Below are positions 41,785-51,424 of a stretch of 64,000 nt of DNA, piece after piece. Numbering within the stretch: position 1 is the stretch's first letter; each line of letters opens with the position of its first letter. The notes beneath the pieces are model-generated. The model worked only from the letters and a program-made list of their open reading frames with translations. It was not told the DNA's origin and did no database searches. The position numbers and the translations under genes were made by a program. Source of the DNA: Myxococcus stipitatus DSM 14675. GTDB lineage: Bacteria; Myxococcota; Myxococcia; Myxococcales; Myxococcaceae. The DNA lies in the NCBI RefSeq assembly GCF_000331735.1, contig NC_020126.1, positions 2,728,001 to 2,792,000 of the forward strand, given 5' to 3'.

Positions 41785-42471
41785 TTACTGGAAGCGGACC
41801 GGCGGGGCCTTCTGCGTCAGGCGCCTGGCCACCTCCGCCGCGGTGTCTCGCATGTGGCTGAGCCGGTCGCTGAAGTCCCCGACTCCGCCGCTGCCGGCGC
41901 GCTCGGTGTAGAGCAGGTCGCCGTTCGCGTTGATGTAGTGGACGTAGAAGAGCGCGGTGCCGTCGGCGGTGAAGCGGTCGGTGTCGACACTCGCGATGGG
42001 AGTGCCGTCCGCCGCGTGCAACTCCTGCTGGATGGGGGAGCGGAACAGCGTTGCGACGGGGATGATGATGCCCTTGGCGCCGGACTGCTTCACGTACTCC
42101 GCCAACTCCTTCTTCATCCGAGGCGGGACGTTGAACTTGTCGGTGGCGATGTTCGGCAACGTCTCACACCACTCGCTGTCTCCCTTCATCCGCTTGAGCT
42201 TCGCGCCAGAGACATCCTGGCCGTATGCGCTCCAGAGCGCGGGGGCGACGAAGTCCTCGATGCTGCGGTGGACCTTGTCGTTGTTGTCCGCGGGATAGGC
42301 GCAGGAGAGCAGGGGCGTCAGCGCGTAGGGCGCGTCCAACTCCTTCCACTTCCCATCGGTGAAGTAGGTCGGGTTGGACGTCGCGAGGCCCGGGACACAG
42401 CCGGAGAGCAGCGCGCTCGCCGTCGCGGCGAGCAGGGAGTGGCGGAGGATGGAATCACGAAGGGTGGACAA
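41785..42471 (-). CDS. Hypothetical lipoprotein
   Basis: 228 residues. L-L-S-G-C near residue 25 is the lipobox. The mature domain is alpha/beta with three Cys; A-K-G-I-I-I-P-V-A-T-L-F near 135 and Y-V-H-Y-I-N-A-N-G-D-L-L-Y near 180 look like central strands. No named family recognised; the layout resembles envelope assembly lipoproteins of unknown role. Confidence 0.7.
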   Translation of the reverse strand: MSTLRDSILRHSLLAATASALLSGCVPGLATSNPTYFTDGKWKELDAPYALTPLLSCAYPADNNDKVHRSIEDFVAPALWSAYGQDVSGAKLKRMKGDSEWCETLPNIATDKFNVPPRMKKELAEYVKQSGAKGIIIPVATLFRSPIQQELHAADGTPIASVDTDRFTADGTALFYVHYINANGDLLYTERAGSGGVGDFSDRLSHMRDTAAEVARRLTQKAPPVRFQ

Positions 42472-42558
42472 GGGAACTCCTCAATCGAGTCGAGTCAGCT
42501 CACGGAAATTCGTGAGCTCCTTTCACGCCCCTCGTTTCATCAAGGTTCCAATCTTTGT

Positions 42559-43686
42559 TCAGCGCAGCCGTCGCGCGAAGGCACGCAGGTCTTCGGCGAG
42601 GAGCTCGGGCACCTCGAAGCCAGGGAAGTGCCCGCCCCGAGGCAGCTGCGTCCACTGCTGGATGTCGAACCAGCGCTCACCCCACGCACGCGGCGCGGGG
42701 AGGATGTCGCCCGGGCAGATGAGGACCCCCAGCGGGGCGCCCTTCCTCGGCGGCGGGGACATGGCGCCGACGTCGGAGAACGCCTCGTGATAGAGATGCA
42801 ATGACGACCCGATGGATTTTGTCACCCAGTAGATGGTAAGCACCGTGCACAGCGCGTCCAGGGAGATGGCGCCATCCAGCCGGCCTCCGCCGTCGCTCCA
42901 GCTCCGGAACTTCTCGCCCACCCAAGCGGCGAGTCCTGCGGGGGAGTCATGGAGCCCCACCGCCGCCGTCCGAGGCTTGGTGGCGTGGAGCTGCGCATAC
43001 GCTCCCTCTCGGGCGCGCCAGGCCATGGCCCTGTCGAGGAACGCCTCCTCCTCGGCGGACAGGCCCTCCGTGCGCGGATATCCGTTGAACACGTTGACCA
43101 TGTGGACGCCGAGCATCCGGCCGCCGTGGTTGGCGCGCAGGCGCTCGACGACGCCCGCGCCCATGTCGCCGCCATGCGCGAGGAACTTGGAATGGCCCAG
43201 CCGCTCCATCAGCTTCACCCAGAGGTCCGCGATGCGGGTGATGTTCATCCCCGGCGCGCGGGGCGCGGCGGAGAAGCCATGTCCTGGCAGTGAGGGGATG
43301 GCGACGTCGAAGGACAGGCCCTCCACCTCGCGAGTCAGCAGGGGGACCAGGGGCAGCAGTTCGGTGAAGCAGCTCGGCCAGCCGTGGGTGAGGATGAGCG
43401 GGAGTCGGTGAGGGCCCTGGCCCCGGACGTGGACGAAGTGGAGATCCTGGCCATCGATGGTCGTGTGGAAGGCGGGGACGGCGTTGATGCGGGCCTCGGC
43501 CGCGCGCCAGTCGAAGCCCTGCCAGTGCTCGAGCAACGTGCGCAGCGCGTGGGGCTCCATGCCCAGGTCCCAGCCCCGGTCATCGAGTCCTTCCGGGAGG
43601 CGAGTCCTCGCCAGGCGCTGGTGGAGGTCATCCAGTGTGGCCTGGGGGATGTCGATGACGAAGGGCTCGAGGGTGTCTGTGGGCAT
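42559..43686 (-). CDS. Epoxide hydrolase (EHN plus alpha/beta hydrolase)
   Basis: 375 residues from ATG 43686; the longer frame to 43797 would overlap the divergent LysR gene. Residues about 5-110 are the EHN cap (G-W-D-L-G, F-D-W-R-A-A-E-A-R-I-N). The core has H-G-W-P (oxyanion hole), P-S-L-P-G-H-G-F-S, G-G-D-M-G with the nucleophilic Asp, and G-G-H-F with the catalytic His near the end. It opens epoxides to diols via an alkyl-enzyme ester. It is divergent from and probably regulated by the LysR gene at 43784. A broken paralogue lies at 6083-6250. Confidence 0.92.
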   Translation of the reverse strand: MPTDTLEPFVIDIPQATLDDLHQRLARTRLPEGLDDRGWDLGMEPHALRTLLEHWQGFDWRAAEARINAVPAFHTTIDGQDLHFVHVRGQGPHRLPLILTHGWPSCFTELLPLVPLLTREVEGLSFDVAIPSLPGHGFSAAPRAPGMNITRIADLWVKLMERLGHSKFLAHGGDMGAGVVERLRANHGGRMLGVHMVNVFNGYPRTEGLSAEEEAFLDRAMAWRAREGAYAQLHATKPRTAAVGLHDSPAGLAAWVGEKFRSWSDGGGRLDGAISLDALCTVLTIYWVTKSIGSSLHLYHEAFSDVGAMSPPPRKGAPLGVLICPGDILPAPRAWGERWFDIQQWTQLPRGGHFPGFEVPELLAEDLRAFARRLR

Positions 43687-43783
43687 GAGGGCTCTTGCTG
43701 GAGGGGCGCGACGTGGCGCTGTCAGGGCACACAAGATGAGGGCGAGCGGGCTGTTTGTCCTTGAATGATTCCATGGGGTCGCT

Positions 43784-44704
43784 ATGCAACTTCGCATGGC
43801 CCCTGTGTCCCCGGATTGGTCGCTCTATCGTTCGTTCGTCGCGGTGTTGCGGGAGGGCTCGCTCTCCGGCGCGGCCCGTGTGTTGGGCGTGAGTCAGCCG
43901 ACGCTGGGACGTCACATCGCGGCGCTGGAGTCCGCGTTGGAGCTGGCCCTGTTCACCCGCTCACCGGAGGGACTCAAGCCGACGCGTGAGGCGAAGGCAC
44001 TGCGTCCCCAGGCGGAGGCGCTGGCGGCGGCCGCGGAGTCGCTGTTCCGCGCGGCCTCGGGGCCGCTGGGGGAGAACGAGGGGCCGGTGCGAATCTCCGC
44101 GAGTGAGGTCTTCGCCGTCGAGGTGCTGCCCCCGCTGCTGGCGCGTCTGCGGGAGACGCACCCCCGCATCATCGTCGAGCTCCAGGTGTCCAACCGGGTC
44201 GAGGACCTGCTGCGCCGGGACGCGGACCTCGCGGTTCGAGTGGTGCGGCCCGAACAGGACGCGCTCCTCGCGACCCGCGTGGGCGCGGTGGAGGCGGGGC
44301 TGTTCGCTCACCCCAGCTACCTCGCCCGTCATCCGGCCCCTCGGACGACCGCCGAGCTCCTCCGGCATGCCCTGGTGGGGTTCGACGAGGGGGCGCCCTA
44401 TACGCGGGTGCTCGCGCTGGAGGGCAGGGCGCTCACGCGCGAGGACTTCTCGCTGCGGACGGACAGCGACCTGGCGATGCTCGCGGCCATCCGGTCGGGG
44501 TGTGGGATTGGCGGATGTCTGGCGCCGCTGGGGCTGCGCTCGGGGCTGGTCCGAGTCCTCCCCCGCCTGTTCGCGCCGTCAGCGGAGGTGTGGGTCGTCA
44601 TGCACGAGGACCTTCGCGCGACGGCCCGGTGCAGGACGGTCTTCGACGCGCTGTCCGTCGGCTTGAAGGACCTGCTGTGCGGGCCTGCCAGGAAGCCTCG
44701 GTAG
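43784..44704 (+). CDS. LysR-family regulator divergent from epoxide hydrolase
   Basis: 306 residues (ATG 43796 is an alternative). L-Y-R-S-F-V-A-V-L-R-E-G-S-L-S-G-A-A-R-V-L-G-V-S then Q-P-T-L-G-R-H-I-A-A-L-E form the winged helix, shown here in two parts. The effector domain contains R-I-S-A-S-E-V-F-A-V-E-V-L-P-P near 103. About 100 bases separate it from the epoxide hydrolase start on the other strand. Confidence 0.9.
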   Translation: MQLRMAPVSPDWSLYRSFVAVLREGSLSGAARVLGVSQPTLGRHIAALESALELALFTRSPEGLKPTREAKALRPQAEALAAAAESLFRAASGPLGENEGPVRISASEVFAVEVLPPLLARLRETHPRIIVELQVSNRVEDLLRRDADLAVRVVRPEQDALLATRVGAVEAGLFAHPSYLARHPAPRTTAELLRHALVGFDEGAPYTRVLALEGRALTREDFSLRTDSDLAMLAAIRSGCGIGGCLAPLGLRSGLVRVLPRLFAPSAEVWVVMHEDLRATARCRTVFDALSVGLKDLLCGPARKPR

Positions 44705-44712
44705 CGGTCTTC

Positions 44713-45618
44713 CTACCGCCACGTCTCTCGCGGTGTGAGGGGGACCACCTGATGGACCCAGTAGGGCATCGCGATGAGCCGTGGCTCGGCCTTTGTCTTG
44801 TCGGTCCAATCCAGACGGAGCCCTCCCACCCACACCCGCTCAGCGGGGTTCACGCAATCACCCACCACGACGAAGGGGGATGCGGAGAGGCTTCCGCCGG
44901 GCTTGATGCCATCCTTGTCACTGCCTCCCAGCTCGGCTGTCAGCGACTCACCGGGCTTCAGGCAGGTGACGGGCGCCTGGGTGTCGGTGCTCAACATCGC
45001 GGCGCGGGAGACCACGCTCCCGCCGTCGGTGTTGTGTTCGGCGTTGGCGTAGAGGAACCGCTGACGCACGCCCCGCGGTGTCTTGCCGGTATTGGTGACG
45101 GTGGCCTGGTACGAGAGCCCGAAGCGGGGCTCGGTACCGGCCTGCTGGCGCTTGCCCGTCAATGTGAGGGTGATGCCTCGCTCGGACTTCTCCAGCCTCG
45201 CGGACGCGGCGGTGGGGTCCTCCTTGGCGACGAAGGGCTTGTCTGGCTTGAAGTACAGCGTCCCACTGCGTGGGAAGCGGGAGGATTCGACCTTCAACGA
45301 GCCCAACACCTTCTTGAAGCAGGTCAGTCGCGCTTGGATTCCCTTGGGCTCGTCAGGCTGGTCGAGCCCCGTGAGCGCATCGAGCTTTCCGTTCTCCTTG
45401 AACTTGAAGGCAATCGAAGGGGACGCGCCCTGCTCAATCAGCGCGGCGAGGCCCTCCGCGCAGGCATCCAGCGCCTCGCGCTTCGCGGCGAGCGCCTCGA
45501 TGAGGCGATTGCCTGGGTCTGGTGAAATCAGCGCGGTGTCTGGCTCGTAGAGGACGCGGGTCGGTCCAGCGGCTTCGGGCTGTGCGGCGAGAAGGAGCAG
45601 CGCGAGCGAGGCGAGCAT
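44713..45618 (-). CDS. Secreted hypothetical protein
   Basis: 301 residues from ATG 45618; residues 1-16 form a short signal peptide (L-A-S-L-A-L-L-L-L-A-A). The N-terminal half is helical with Cys near 50 and 100. The C-terminal half is beta-rich: T-L-Y-F-K-P-D-K-P-F, V-W-V-G-G-L-R-L-D-W. No family recognised; convergent with the LysR gene (8-base gap). Confidence 0.68.
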   Translation of the reverse strand: MLASLALLLLAAQPEAAGPTRVLYEPDTALISPDPGNRLIEALAAKREALDACAEGLAALIEQGASPSIAFKFKENGKLDALTGLDQPDEPKGIQARLTCFKKVLGSLKVESSRFPRSGTLYFKPDKPFVAKEDPTAASARLEKSERGITLTLTGKRQQAGTEPRFGLSYQATVTNTGKTPRGVRQRFLYANAEHNTDGGSVVSRAAMLSTDTQAPVTCLKPGESLTAELGGSDKDGIKPGGSLSASPFVVVGDCVNPAERVWVGGLRLDWTDKTKAEPRLIAMPYWVHQVVPLTPRETWR

Positions 45619-45730
45619 GCGCGGATTCTGGCATGGCGCATCAAAGAAGCCAGCATGTCCCTGTCGGGCCGGGCATGGACTCAGTGACAGGCTCGTCGTC
45701 TCCAGGGGGCGAGCCGTGTCGAGGGATGTC

Positions 45731-46861
45731 ATGAACAAGCAATCGTGGCTGTGCATGGTGGCGCTGCTGCTGGGGGGACTTCAGGCTCAGGCGCAGGAAG
45801 CGCCGGGGCCTCGGTCTCGGGCGGAGGCGGTGGAGGTCATCGCGGGCCTCCGGAAGATTGTCGCCCCCGAAGGCCTGGAGCGCAGCGAGAAGGTCCGTAT
45901 CGGAGGAATCGACCAATGGGTGTCGGTCCGCAGCCGGGACCTGCGCAACCCGGTGCTGCTCGTGTTCCATGGCGGCCCTGGCTGGGTGTCGATGCCGACG
46001 AGCTGGTACACCGCCCATGGCTGGGATGAGTTCTTCACCGTCATCCAGTGGGACCAGCGTGGCGCGGGCAGGACGTATGCCGCGAACGACCCCGCGGCCG
46101 TGACGCCCACGCTGACCATCGAGCGGATGCACGCCGACGCCGAGGAGGTCGTCAGGTGGACGAGGAAGACCTTCGGCAAGGAGAAGATCTTCGTCCTGGG
46201 TCATAGCTGGGGAAGCATCCTTGGACTCACCCTCGCGGCGAAGCATCCGGAGTGGCTCCATGCGTACATCGGCGCGGGGCAGGCCATCGATGCCCGGGAG
46301 AGCGAGCGGCGCGGATGGGGCTGGACGATGGAGCAGGCACGCGCGGCGAAGAACGACGCGGCGATTCGCGACCTCGAATCCATAGCTCCCTATGCCGTGG
46401 GCAAGACGCCGCTGTCGGTGAAGGACATCATGGTCCAGCGCCGCTGGCTCAACTTCTACGGTGGGGCAGCGTATCGCCGCCCCAATGCGGGCTTCGAGGC
46501 CGCCGCGGTGACCTTGTCACCCGAGTACACCGACGAGGACCTGCGCCAGGTCTGGACGGCGGAGTCGCTCTCCGTCGAGAAGCTGCTCTCTCCCATCCTG
46601 ACGACGGACCTGTCGCACGTGAAGCAGGTGAAGACACCGGTGCTGCTGTTCCTGGGACGTCATGACCGGAATGTCTCGGCGCCGGTGGCCGCGGAGTGGT
46701 TCGCGGGCATCAAGGCTCCGTCGAAGCAGCTCATCTGGTTCGAGCAGTCCGCGCACGAGATGCTGGCCGAGGAGCCGGGCAAGGTGCTGCTCTCGCTGGT
46801 GCGCCACGCTCGTCCGTTCGCCGAGCGCGCCGGTGACGTGGCGCCCGTGGTTTCCAAGTAG
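45731..46861 (+). CDS. Exported alpha/beta hydrolase, proline-iminopeptidase-like
   Basis: 376 residues from ATG 45731; signal peptide ending A-Q-A-Q-A near residue 20. H-G-G-P-G (about 77) is the S33 oxyanion loop, W-D-Q-R-G-A-G near 105 is typical of proline iminopeptidases, and G-H-S-W-G-S (about 155) holds the Ser. G-R-H-D near 315 and a C-terminal S-A-H-E complete the triad. It probably cleaves N-terminal residues or amide/ester substrates in the periplasm. The next hydrolase gene begins 47 bases later, so they may share a transcript. Confidence 0.88.
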   Translation: MNKQSWLCMVALLLGGLQAQAQEAPGPRSRAEAVEVIAGLRKIVAPEGLERSEKVRIGGIDQWVSVRSRDLRNPVLLVFHGGPGWVSMPTSWYTAHGWDEFFTVIQWDQRGAGRTYAANDPAAVTPTLTIERMHADAEEVVRWTRKTFGKEKIFVLGHSWGSILGLTLAAKHPEWLHAYIGAGQAIDARESERRGWGWTMEQARAAKNDAAIRDLESIAPYAVGKTPLSVKDIMVQRRWLNFYGGAAYRRPNAGFEAAAVTLSPEYTDEDLRQVWTAESLSVEKLLSPILTTDLSHVKQVKTPVLLFLGRHDRNVSAPVAAEWFAGIKAPSKQLIWFEQSAHEMLAEEPGKVLLSLVRHARPFAERAGDVAPVVSK

Positions 46862-46908
46862 AGGGGGCGGGGGAGGTGTTCTACAACCGGGGCCAGGGTG
46901 GAACACTC

Positions 46909-47895
46909 ATGACTCGCTCGACCTTGTCTCCGGACTTTGACCCACAGCTGGCGCCCTTGCTCCCTCCGTTGGAGGGCTATGTCCCCTTGAAGATGACGCT
47001 GGAGCAGTTGGCGCACTTCCGCCAGTTGAGCCACGTGACTCGGGACGCCCTGCTGGGGGATGCGGAGGTCCGCTGTGTGGACCACACCCTCCCTGGGTAT
47101 CAGGGCGTGGACATCGAGGTCTCCGTCATCACCCGGAAGGACCACTCGGTTCCGGGTCCCGCCGTCTATCTCATCCATGGAGGTGGCATGGTGATGGGGA
47201 CCCGCTTCGCCGGGGCGCGGCCGCTGGTGGACTGGGCGCTCCGCCATGACGCGGTCTGCGTCACGGTCGAGTACCGCCTGGCGCCCGAGCATCCCGCGCC
47301 CACCCTGGTGGAGGACTGCTACGCCGGGCTGACGTGGATGGCGGCGCACGCGGAGATGCTGCGGTTCGATCCGAGCCAGCTCGTCATCTTCGGTGGGAGT
47401 GGTGGAGGCGGGCTCGCGGCGGGGACCACGCTGCTGGCGCGGGACAGGCAGGGGCCTCGGCTGTTGGGGCAGTTGCTGCAGTGCCCGATGCTGGATGACC
47501 GGAACGAGACGGACTCGGCGCATCGGTACGATGGGGTGGGGGTGTGGGACCGGACCAGCAATCTGACCGCGTGGCGGGCCGTGCTGGGAGACCGCTGTGG
47601 GGGACCCGATGTGTCTCCCTATTCCGCGCCCGCGCGGGCCTCGGACTTGAGTGGGCTGCCTCCGACCTTCATCGACGTGGGAGGCGCGGAGACGTTTCGA
47701 GATGAAGCGGTCGCCTATGCGCGCGGAATCCAGGCGGCGGGCGGAGAGTGTGAGCTGCACGTCTGGGGCGGAGCCTTCCATGGCTTCTATGACATCGCGC
47801 CGCAGTCGGAGCTGGCGCGTGCGTGCATCGCGGCGCGGGACTCGTGGCTCGCGCGGATGTTCGCCCGGGGCGCGATGGGCCGGCGAGTGCCGTGA
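46909..47895 (+). CDS. Alpha/beta hydrolase of the hormone-sensitive-lipase type
   Basis: 328 residues from ATG 46909. H-G-G-G-M near 93 is the HSL oxyanion motif, Y-R-L-A-P-E-H-P-A-P near 125 and G-G-S-G-G-G near 165 the nucleophile elbow, and F-H-G-F near 295 the catalytic His. No signal peptide. An esterase or acetyl-hydrolase; it may act on the product or ester of the preceding exported hydrolase or be unrelated. Confidence 0.9.
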   Translation: MTRSTLSPDFDPQLAPLLPPLEGYVPLKMTLEQLAHFRQLSHVTRDALLGDAEVRCVDHTLPGYQGVDIEVSVITRKDHSVPGPAVYLIHGGGMVMGTRFAGARPLVDWALRHDAVCVTVEYRLAPEHPAPTLVEDCYAGLTWMAAHAEMLRFDPSQLVIFGGSGGGGLAAGTTLLARDRQGPRLLGQLLQCPMLDDRNETDSAHRYDGVGVWDRTSNLTAWRAVLGDRCGGPDVSPYSAPARASDLSGLPPTFIDVGGAETFRDEAVAYARGIQAAGGECELHVWGGAFHGFYDIAPQSELARACIAARDSWLARMFARGAMGRRVP

Positions 47896-47904
47896 GCGTG
47901 GGCG

Positions 47905-49086
47905 TCACGGGCTGGGCTCTTCGGCGTGGAGGGTTCGTGGGCGGAGCGAGAAGTCCTTGCGCACGAGCCCTCTCCAGAGCGCCTCGAGCGGCCCGCGTCC
48001 GAAGTGCCTCGACCAGAGGCGGGCGAGCAGGACCTGGAGGGTCCAGAACGCGCAGGCGGTGAGGAAGAGTGTGGCGCGGCTCCACGTCCCGAAGGCGCCC
48101 AGGCCGTGTCCTCCGAAGAGCAGTGTTCCGAGGAGGGACTGCATCAGATAGGCGGTGAAGGCAACACCGCCGAGGGAGGCGATGGCTCGCGTGGTGGTGG
48201 CCGTCGCGAAGCGCCGCGCCAGGCGGACCACGGCGCTGCCGATGGCCAACGCGAGGGGGACGGCTCCGACCTCGTGCAGCACCTGCGCGAACAGCCAGGG
48301 GCGGGGCGCGAATCCCCAGGCGAACTGCACGGCGATGCCCGCGCCTGTCACCGCGAGGCCGGAGACCCAGAACAGCAGGGTGGTTCGGGGAGACAGGGAA
48401 GTGGCCGCGAAGAGTCCTCGCTGGAGTGCCGCCATGCCGAGGAGCATGAACCCGGCCGCCCTCCAGCCTGTCTCGTAGAGGAGCGAGGAGGTCTGTCCGG
48501 AGAAGGCAATCGTGGCCCGGACGGGAAGCTGGGTCAGCCAGTCGCCCCGGAAGGCCGCGAGCTCCCTCTCGACGGTGCGTGCGTCGAGGTACTTGAGGAA
48601 CTCGTCGAGAATGGAGTGGGGGAGGTGGTCGAACGCGAGGGCGGTCGCGAGTGTGAGCGCGGGCCCGACGGAGACGAGCACGAGGCCCAGGCGGAGCTGC
48701 CGCTGGGGAGACCAGGTCCGCGCGCCGACGACCAGCATGCCGACGACGCCATAGGTGAAGAGGACGTCGCCGTACCAGATGCCGTAGGCGTGCAACAAAC
48801 CGAAGACGATGAGCCACGCGAGCCGACGGCGGGGGCGCGTGTCGTCACCCCCGAGCACGAGTGACGCGCCGAAGAGCATGGCGAACAGGTTGAGGAACTT
48901 GCAGTCGAAGAGGAGGCGGCCGAGGACCCACGCGAGGCCGTCGAGGCCCTGGAGTGAGCCGAACACGGTGGGATTCAGATAGGCCGCGACGGGCATCGCG
49001 AAGGATTGGATGTTCATCACGAGGATGCCGAGCAGGCAGAAGCCCCTCAAGACATCGAGCGTGGCGAGGCGGACGCGTTGGCTCAT
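47905..49086 (-). CDS. DUF418 (YeiB-like) membrane protein
   Basis: 393 residues with about 9-10 hydrophobic helices. L-D-V-L-R-G-F-C-L-L-G-I-L-V-M-N at the start, L-F-A-M-L-F-G-A-S near 70 and a C-terminal G-P-L-E-A-L-W-R motif are the DUF418 signature. It belongs to the acyltransferase-like membrane family of unclear substrate. Its start faces the TetR gene at 49168 over 81 bases. Confidence 0.92.
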   Translation of the reverse strand: MSQRVRLATLDVLRGFCLLGILVMNIQSFAMPVAAYLNPTVFGSLQGLDGLAWVLGRLLFDCKFLNLFAMLFGASLVLGGDDTRPRRRLAWLIVFGLLHAYGIWYGDVLFTYGVVGMLVVGARTWSPQRQLRLGLVLVSVGPALTLATALAFDHLPHSILDEFLKYLDARTVERELAAFRGDWLTQLPVRATIAFSGQTSSLLYETGWRAAGFMLLGMAALQRGLFAATSLSPRTTLLFWVSGLAVTGAGIAVQFAWGFAPRPWLFAQVLHEVGAVPLALAIGSAVVRLARRFATATTTRAIASLGGVAFTAYLMQSLLGTLLFGGHGLGAFGTWSRATLFLTACAFWTLQVLLARLWSRHFGRGPLEALWRGLVRKDFSLRPRTLHAEEPSP

Positions 49087-49167
49087 GCGCTGAAAATATG
49101 GAAGGATGCTCGCGTTCTCGACTCGCCACGGGCTCGCGTTCGGGGGGCTGCGGACAGGAGGGCGTGG

Positions 49168-49881
49168 ATGCGCAAGACAGCTCGGGGTTCTCGTCGGGTG
49201 GGGACTCGAAAGCAGCCCTCGCAGGCGCGCAGCAAGGCGCTGGTCGATGCGCTGATTCAGACGACAGCTCGCGTTCTGCTCCGCGATGGGTGGCAGATGT
49301 TGACCACCAACCGGATTGCGCGGGAGGCCGGCGTCAGCGTGGGCAGCCTGTACCAGTACTTCCCGAACAAGGAGGCGCTGCTGCTCGCGCTGATTGAGCG
49401 CATCGCCGACGAGATGACGGAGCGGCTGATTGAAGTGGGCACGGTACTTCGCGACGCCCCGGTCGAAGAGGGAATCGTGACGATTGTGCGTGCCGCGCTC
49501 GATGTCTCACGTCGCGACGCACCGCTGTATCGGGCGGTGCTCGTCGAGCTGCCCCGGCAGGGAGCACTGGAGCTCTTCGAGCGCGTCAACCGGAGGCTCG
49601 CCGATGCGCTGACGGAATGGCTGGTGGCTCGGCGTGATGAGCTCGATGTGGTCGACCCGTCACTGGCGGCGCATGTCCTGGTGACCTCGCTCGATGCGCT
49701 CACGGACCACGCACTGCTCTTTCATCCGGAGCTGCTCGACAGCCCGCGCTTCGAGCGGGAACTCCATGCGCTGGTCTCCGGCTATCTTGGAGTCCGGCGA
49801 CCGGAGCCGCGCCCACGACGCGGAGGCCCTCGGTCTCGCTCGCCGCGCGGCGCCGTGGCGGGTGGTCGGAGTGCGGCGTGA
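49168..49881 (+). CDS. TetR/AcrR regulator divergent from DUF418 gene
   Basis: 237 residues; AGGAGG upstream of ATG 49168. The basic N-terminus is followed by A-L-I-Q-T-T-A-R-V-L and the HTH T-N-R-I-A-R-E-A-G-V-S-V-G-S-L-Y-Q-Y-F-P. The last 35 residues are an Arg/Pro/Gly-rich tail unusual for TetR proteins. A 10-base direct repeat (GCTCGCGTTC at 49108 and 49132) in the divergent promoter may be its binding site. Its stop overlaps the GTG start of the next gene. Confidence 0.88.
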   Translation: MRKTARGSRRVGTRKQPSQARSKALVDALIQTTARVLLRDGWQMLTTNRIAREAGVSVGSLYQYFPNKEALLLALIERIADEMTERLIEVGTVLRDAPVEEGIVTIVRAALDVSRRDAPLYRAVLVELPRQGALELFERVNRRLADALTEWLVARRDELDVVDPSLAAHVLVTSLDALTDHALLFHPELLDSPRFERELHALVSGYLGVRRPEPRPRRGGPRSRSPRGAVAGGRSAA

Positions 49882-51134
49882 CCATCACCTACTACCCCGA
49901 CCGGACCGTGACGTCGTCGAGTGGCCGGTTCACGCTCGCGGCGAGTTCGAGCAGCCACTGGAGGAAGAGCCTCTCGGAAGGTGACGCGAAGCCGGGCGCG
50001 GGAGCCTCCACTTCGGAGCGCAGGAAGCCGCCTGGATTCGGTTACAGGCTCACCGAGCACGTTCCTGGGTCACTGGAGTCGCGTGTTGTCTGGGAGCGAG
50101 GGCCGGAGGAGGGAGAGTCGCCTCCTCAGCGGCTCTGGGTCTCGGATGACGGGTGGGCGGTGCTTCGGCTGCAAGGCTTCCGCCCTCAGTTTGTCGCCTT
50201 CGCGCCGTCGGGGCGGGAGGTCATTCGCGTGCACATCCTCCGCGCGGATGCGGAACCGGACGAACAGCCTGGGCTCGCATGGCGAGCCGACAACTATCGG
50301 GGGCTCGCCTCGGGTGGCTCTTGGGCCAGGTATGCGTGGGCCTGTTTTCACCGCAGTGAGGGCTCACGCCTCTTCGTCTTCCGGACGTTCATGGGGCAGC
50401 GCCTCGTCCTCAATCTCTCTGGCGGTGTCCTTGAGCGGGAGGACTCCCTTGGGTGGCCCGCGCTGGCGCAGGAGCTTGATGATGTGGAGCGAGGCGATGT
50501 TGCCGCCTTCCTGGGAGAGGTGACCGCGCAGCGGGTGGTGCTCGCGGACGAGGCGTCGCAGGAGGATGCGGAGAGTATCGTGGCGGCCCTCTCCCTGGTG
50601 GGCGTGCACCGCATCGTGCCCTGCGTGCCGTATCTCCGGCAGTGGGAGGAGGTGGATCGCCCGCACCTCATGGAGAGGAGCCTCGCATTCGGTGATGAGG
50701 GCAAGACGTGGCTTGAATGGCAGACGTTTCGCCCGGTCGCACAGCATTCCCTTCGGATGCTCGGGCAGAGACCCGAAGGGTATGCGACGTACCATTTCCT
50801 CGAGGGAGACGACGAACGTCGCCTCCCCATGCGGGAGTTCTCGTCAGGCCGCCGCGCAGAGGCGACGGCACTGCATGAGAACCTCTCCGCGGCTGCGGTC
50901 CTGAACCTGCTGGGGGCTCCCGACGACGTCATGACGCTGGAGCGAGAATCGGATGGGACATTCCATTCAACGGAGGAGTGGGTCTACGACACCCTGCTTC
51001 CGTCGGGGCAGTGGCTGACGCTCAAGCTCACTTGGGAATCGCGCGGTGTGCAGGGGCAGCTCGTCTCCGTTCAAGAAGCCCCCGCTGTCTGGTCGCAAGT
51101 CGAGGACCGGGTGCGGCGATTCTTCGACCGCTGA
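49878..51134 (+). CDS. Hypothetical protein coupled to TetR gene
   Basis: 418 residues, GTG start overlapping the TetR stop (GTGA). No signal peptide or membrane helix. Three beta-rich blocks: about 60-180 (L-W-V-S-D-D-G-W-A-V-L-R, Y-A-W-A-C-F), 190-235, and 330-415 (F-H-S-T-E-E-W-V-Y-D). The middle has V-P-C-V-P-Y-L-R-Q-W-E. The first segment recalls WD or YVTN beta strands but no repeat is regular. Coupling to the regulator suggests co-regulation. Confidence 0.7.
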   Translation: MTITYYPDRTVTSSSGRFTLAASSSSHWRKSLSEGDAKPGAGASTSERRKPPGFGYRLTEHVPGSLESRVVWERGPEEGESPPQRLWVSDDGWAVLRLQGFRPQFVAFAPSGREVIRVHILRADAEPDEQPGLAWRADNYRGLASGGSWARYAWACFHRSEGSRLFVFRTFMGQRLVLNLSGGVLEREDSLGWPALAQELDDVERGDVAAFLGEVTAQRVVLADEASQEDAESIVAALSLVGVHRIVPCVPYLRQWEEVDRPHLMERSLAFGDEGKTWLEWQTFRPVAQHSLRMLGQRPEGYATYHFLEGDDERRLPMREFSSGRRAEATALHENLSAAAVLNLLGAPDDVMTLERESDGTFHSTEEWVYDTLLPSGQWLTLKLTWESRGVQGQLVSVQEAPAVWSQVEDRVRRFFDR

Positions 51135-51424
51135 GTCGCGTCCACGCCCGGTGGTTTCGTCGCTCCTCCTGACGTTCGCGCTGGAGGCGTTCACGATGCT
51201 CCGCGACGAGAGCGACAGGCCCCGGTGATACAGAGACACTGTTCTGGATGCTGTTGATGTGGCCTGTCTGGCGTAGGCGGTCGGACGGTGGGGAGGGGTT
51301 GTCCGTCAATGGCTCTCCGCGGAACTTGTGCCGTGCGTTCCGCTGCCATGAGAAAGCATCCAGGTCATGACGCGACGTGTCGGTTCGGCTCGCATCCGTG
51401 AGACAAATCCGTAACAATCCCCGA
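51135..51424. other. Intergenic region
   Basis: No gene or strong hairpin seen. It should hold the promoter of the Asp/Ser/Gly-linker lipoprotein gene at 51425. Confidence 0.45.
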